Source: Deltaproteobacteria bacterium
GTDB taxonomy: Bacteria > Desulfobacterota > GWC2-55-46 > DRQE01
Direction: 5' to 3'
Assembly: GCA_030636245.1 (NCBI GenBank)
Contig: DAOVXI010000071.1
Span: 1-8,093 of the forward strand
DNA length: 8,093 nucleotides
In this document: positions 5,524 through 8,093 of the stretch, in pieces
Layout of the letters: the number at the start of each line of letters is the position of its first letter
Numbering within the stretch: position 1 is the first letter of the stretch
The notes under the pieces: generated by a model
What the model saw: only the letters and a program-made list of their open reading frames with translations
Database searches by the model: none
Told to the model about the DNA's origin: nothing
Translations under genes and position numbers: made by a program

Positions 5524-7422
5524 GAGCGCCATGTATAATGCGGCCTTCGCGCCCCTCTCCTTTATTATCATAAAAAAATTAGCGATACACGGAACAAAGA
5601 GCGTCATGGTAACAAGCGCTACGACAACCTGAGTCCCGTCCATGAGCCCGTCACGCTGAAGATTGAAAAGCCCTGCCGCTCCGTAATCACGTCTCAGGAA
5701 ACCTATAAGGAAAGCCTCGGCGCTCTTTGCCGGAAGGTCCAGGAGGCCGACGAAAAGAGGTGTCGTGACCCTCTCTATCACCTTCAACATATGTATCCTG
5801 TCAAGGACGAACAACACAAGGGTGCCGAGAATAAAAAGAGGCACGGCCTCCTTCAGGTACCACTCGACCCTGACCATTGTTTTAAGAAGTATGTTGGATA
5901 TCTTGGGCATCCTTATCGGAGGTATCTCAAGGATAAAATCAGAGGTATCTCCGGGGACGATCTTTGAAGACAGGGCCGCAACAACGAACAAGGTGATAAG
6001 CACGGTGACTACCCAGATAAGTGTAGCAAGAAGGCCAACGCCTCCCAGCATTCCGAGTATAACCCCGAGCTGAGCGGAACAAGGTATCCCGAGCGCCAAA
6101 AGAAGCGTTACGATTATCCTCTCTTTTTTTGTCTCAAGTATCCTGGTCGTCATCGTTGCCATGGTGTCGCAGCCAAGGCCGAGGATCATTGGGAGCACGC
6201 TCTTGCCGTTAAGCCCCATCCTCTTAAATACCCTGTCAACCATCACGGCAAGCCTTGGCAGATACCCGGAGTCCTCAAGGAAGCTAAAGAAAATAAAGAA
6301 GTATCCGACGATAGGAAGCACTATGGCTACGGCATAGGTAAGCGCCATGGTTACAAGGCCATACTCGCCGACAAATAAGTCGCGAAGAATTCCTTCAGGA
6401 AGTAAGGCCGATGAAACGCGCTCTGCCCAGGGATTAATAAACTTCTCAAAAACATGGGTCTCTAAAAAGTCAACGCTATAGCCTGCGCCAAAGACACCGA
6501 CAAACTCATACATAATAAAGAGCACGAAGGCGAGGACAAATAGCCCCCAAACAGGATGCATAGAGTACCTGCCTAAGAGCTCGGTTATCGGACCTCTTTT
6601 TTTAGGCTCAACGGTTACGGTCTGCTTAACAATAGCATCGACAAGCCTAAGTCTTTCCCTGTTTATAATATAGGCTACACTCTCGCCGTAATGATCGGAT
6701 AACTTCTTTGTTATCCCAAAGATAACCCTTGAGACATCTTCTTTAAGGTTCTCCTTTACCCATCCGTTAAGCGTTTCATCACCTGAGAGAAGCATCAACG
6801 CAAGAGATCTCTTGCTTATGCGAACATCCGGCAGAAAAGTTATAACCTTTTCAATCGCGTCCTCGATCTTTTCAGGATAAGTCACTTTAAGTGTGGATGC
6901 GGTCGCTGTTGCTGCCGCATCCTTAAGCTTATCAAAGCCCCACCTCTGTGTTGCGATGGTAGGCGTGACATGACACCCGGTGAGCCGGCTTAAGAGATCA
7001 GTGTCTATAACACTGCCCTTCTCCCCTGCTTCGTCATACATATTGAGCGCAAGTACCGAGTTAAGCTCCATCTCGGAGAGCTGGATAGAAACAAGCAGGC
7101 CGCGCCTCAGGTTCTTTGCGTCCAAAACGTTTATAACCGAGTTTACATCCTCATTTAAGAGTATGTCTCGCGTTACCTTCTCATCTTCGGAGGTCGGGGT
7201 AAGGCTGTTAACGCCCGGGCTGTCGACGATACTGTACTCATGTCCCTTTATCTTTGCGGGGCCCCGTGAGACCTCGACCGTCGTACCGGGATAGTTGGAT
7301 ACATTGGCATAGCGGCCCGTTAAGAGTCCAAAGAGAACGCTTTTCCCTACATTGGGGTTACCGGCAAGGACAAGTATCGGCCTCTGCCCCTTCTCTGTGC
7401 TCTTATCTTTGTGAGATTTCAT
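5449..7422 (-). CDS. feoB: Ferrous iron transporter FeoB (GTPase-coupled permease)
   Basis: FeoB carries Fe(II) across the inner membrane, gated by its cytoplasmic G domain. Length is 657 aa, shorter than the 773 aa E. coli protein. G domain: G1 GNPNVGKS (21-28), G2 YPGTTVE (44-50), G3 DSPG (67-70), G4 NMYD (127-130), G5 region around ATQRWG (157-162). A helical GDI-like region (about 180-270) follows, then about seven or eight membrane segments from 288 to 650. The first Gate motif reads GLGCDTMATMTTR (415-427), keeping the cysteine (C418) but differing from the classical GCNVPAIMATR. The second Gate is FVPCIANFF (609-617, C611), and GFLRRDYGAAGL (574-585) is typical of the family. The ATG at 7422 is the only usable start before the P-loop and lacks a ribosome binding site. 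A promoter lies immediately in front of it and a Fur-box-like sequence overlaps that promoter. The last codons are duplicated downstream. Confidence 0.97.
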   Translation of the reverse strand: MKSHKDKSTEKGQRPILVLAGNPNVGKSVLFGLLTGRYANVSNYPGTTVEVSRGPAKIKGHEYSIVDSPGVNSLTPTSEDEKVTRDILLNEDVNSVINVLDAKNLRRGLLVSIQLSEMELNSVLALNMYDEAGEKGSVIDTDLLSRLTGCHVTPTIATQRWGFDKLKDAAATATASTLKVTYPEKIEDAIEKVITFLPDVRISKRSLALMLLSGDETLNGWVKENLKEDVSRVIFGITKKLSDHYGESVAYIINRERLRLVDAIVKQTVTVEPKKRGPITELLGRYSMHPVWGLFVLAFVLFIMYEFVGVFGAGYSVDFLETHVFEKFINPWAERVSSALLPEGILRDLFVGEYGLVTMALTYAVAIVLPIVGYFFIFFSFLEDSGYLPRLAVMVDRVFKRMGLNGKSVLPMILGLGCDTMATMTTRILETKKERIIVTLLLALGIPCSAQLGVILGMLGGVGLLATLIWVVTVLITLFVVAALSSKIVPGDTSDFILEIPPIRMPKISNILLKTMVRVEWYLKEAVPLFILGTLVLFVLDRIHMLKVIERVTTPLFVGLLDLPAKSAEAFLIGFLRRDYGAAGLFNLQRDGLMDGTQVVVALVTMTLFVPCIANFFMIIKERGAKAALYMALFIFPFAILVGTVLNFVLRTLNVAL

Positions 7423-7428
7423 TGCTAA

Positions 7429-7457
7429 ATGATATCGACTTTCAATTTCATTGTCAA
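7429..7457 (-). promoter_or_regulatory. Sigma70-type promoter of feoB
   Basis: On the minus strand a perfect TTGACA (7452-7457) is followed by a 17-base spacer and TATCAT (7429-7434, five of six consensus bases). Only six bases, TTAGCA, separate the -10 from the feoB ATG. The usual initiation point, about seven bases after the -10, would coincide with the A of the start codon, predicting a leaderless message. Confidence 0.75.
7431..7449 (-). promoter_or_regulatory. Candidate Fur box over the feoB promoter
   Basis: GAAATTGAAAGTCGATATC matches the classical 19-bp Fur box GATAATGATAATCATTATC at 13 positions, counted by eye. It covers most of the promoter spacer and the first four bases of the -10, so bound Fur would block RNA polymerase. 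The fur gene itself lies immediately upstream. Confidence 0.55.
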
Positions 7458-7492
7458 GTAAAAAAATTTTACAGCTAAATCAAAGAGTTACA

Positions 7493-8017
7493 CTACTTAC
7501 AGTTCTTGCAGTAACCATAGAGCTCAAGCTTATGCCTCACGACATTGAAGCCCAACTCTGTGGCTGTCTTGTCCTGAAGTTGCTCGATCGTCTCGTTCTG
7601 GAACTCGACTATCTCGGAACACTTAAGGCAAATAAGGTGATCATGGTGACCGTCCTCCGGAACATTTTCAAACCTTGTCTGCCCGTCCCCGAACTGGCGC
7701 TCTATTGCAAGGCCGCACTCGGTAAGTAGCTTCATTGTTCTGTATACGGTGGCGTAGCCTGCCCTCGGGCTCTTGCGTTTTACTTTCTTATGAAGTTCTT
7801 CGAGGCTTATGTGGGTGTTGGAACGAAAGAATGTGTCAGCGATGTAGTGACGCTGCTTTGTTGACTTAAGCCCTCTCTTCTCAAGACAGTTCGCGAGGAG
7901 CTCCATTTTGGTTTCTGTTCTCTGCTTTGTCATTTTTTGGTTTTTGTTGTATCTAACGCGGGCGCCAGCCGCAAAAGGCGGTAGGTTATCGGTATTTTTT
8001 ATCTTAGGAGTCTCCAA
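7493..8017 (-). CDS. fur: Ferric uptake regulator family protein (Fur)
   Basis: This is a metal-responsive repressor, most likely iron-sensing given the adjacent feoB. From the TTG start it is 174 aa. A winged helix occupies about 40-105 (recognition segment AGYATVYRTMKLL, 86-98). The dimerisation domain carries HHDH (124-127), CLKC (130-133) and CKNC (170-173), i.e. the two CxxC pairs of the structural zinc site plus the HHDH-type regulatory site. The start is uncertain. TTG at 8017 has a strong GGGAGG sequence 8 bases upstream, but it adds a 28-residue, poorly Fur-like leader (METPKIKNTDNLPPF...). The ATG at 7933 gives a 146 aa protein of normal family size but has no ribosome binding site. 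I keep the TTG on ribosome binding grounds. Fur, PerR and Zur cannot be separated by motif alone. A 41-base gap separates it from the tRNA, with no clear promoter, so read-through from the tRNA is possible. feoB follows after 70 bases. Confidence 0.92.
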   Translation of the reverse strand: METPKIKNTDNLPPFAAGARVRYNKNQKMTKQRTETKMELLANCLEKRGLKSTKQRHYIADTFFRSNTHISLEELHKKVKRKSPRAGYATVYRTMKLLTECGLAIERQFGDGQTRFENVPEDGHHDHLICLKCSEIVEFQNETIEQLQDKTATELGFNVVRHKLELYGYCKNCK

Positions 8018-8025
8018 GGACTCAC

Positions 8026-8030
8026 CCTCC
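8026..8030 (-). promoter_or_regulatory. Ribosome binding site supporting the TTG start of fur (GGAGG)
   Basis: On the minus strand GGGAGGGTGAG precedes the TTG at 8017 with 8 bases between GGAGG and the start. The downstream in-frame ATGs at 7933 and 7906 lack comparable sites, so this sequence is the main argument for the longer Fur. Confidence 0.6.
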
Positions 8031-8058
8031 CAGTAGCTTGTATTTTTTTTAAATCAAA

Positions 8059-8093
8059 TGGAGCGGGAGACGGGATTCGAACCCGCGACCCCA
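8059..8093 (-). tRNA. tRNA-Gly, 3' part only (runs off the window)
   Basis: The minus strand shows a T arm (GCGGG, TTCGAAT, CCCGT), the acceptor 3' strand CTCCCGC, a U discriminator and an encoded CCA end. U73 with CUCCCGC, and the GGGGTC just before the T stem, match bacterial tRNA-Gly with GCC anticodon (E. coli GCGGGAA...UUCCCGCUCCA). The anticodon itself lies outside the window, so identity rests on these 35 bases. It is read toward fur. Confidence 0.85.

Noticed and set aside
7458..7472. Inverted repeat GTAAAA-TTT-TTTTAC after fur as a terminator
   Set aside because: The stem is only AT plus one GC pair with a three-base loop, so it is too weak. It is likely just AT-rich sequence upstream of the feoB promoter.
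8018..8058. Promoter for fur in the gap after the tRNA (TTGATT at the 5' end)
   Set aside because: No acceptable -10 occurs at 16-18 bases and the gap is very short; read-through or a promoter outside the window is more likely.

Overview
The window holds a compact run of genes, all read from the minus strand. In transcription order (high to low coordinates) they are: the 3' part of a tRNA-Gly gene, fur, feoB, a duplicated fragment of the feoB 3' end, a DtxR-type regulator fused to a FeoA domain, an unrecognised gene, a possible 13-codon ORF, dnaE, and the 5' part of accA. There is no plus-strand gene I can support. The dnaE-accA adjacency, the feoB/DtxR-FeoA pairing and the mid-range base composition fit a Gram-negative, deltaproteobacteria-like (Desulfobacterota or related) chromosome. 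That placement is an inference from gene order and protein character and is not secure. I see no phage, transposon or CRISPR signals.

Right half (about 4690-8093), iron homeostasis. Fur carries two CxxC pairs and an HHDH metal motif. FeoB, the ferrous-iron GTPase permease, is complete. The 70-base gap between them contains a strong sigma70-type promoter: TTGACA, 17 bases, TATCAT. A 19-bp sequence matching the classical Fur box at 13 of 19 positions overlaps its spacer and -10. The -10 ends only 6 bases before the feoB ATG and there is no Shine-Dalgarno sequence, so feoB may be translated from a leaderless mRNA. Downstream of feoB lies a DtxR-family regulator whose C-terminus is a FeoA domain. 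No stand-alone feoA is visible. The simplest model is that Fur represses feoB when iron is plentiful, while the DtxR-FeoA protein, made from the same transcript, adds a second metal-sensing layer or physically contacts FeoB.

Between feoB and the regulator, the last 24 codons plus stop of feoB are present a second time (75 bp, 68 identical, still in sense). This looks like the relic of a second feoB copy, or of a rearrangement at the feoB 3' end.

Left half (1-4650), replication and lipid synthesis. An acidic protein of about 219 residues that I cannot assign is followed by a 13-codon ORF with a strong ribosome binding site. Next come full-length DNA polymerase III alpha (1175 aa) and, 58 bases on, the first 87 codons of the acetyl-CoA carboxylase carboxyltransferase alpha subunit. 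DnaE retains all nine metal ligands of its PHP domain, unlike the E. coli protein, which suggests built-in proofreading.
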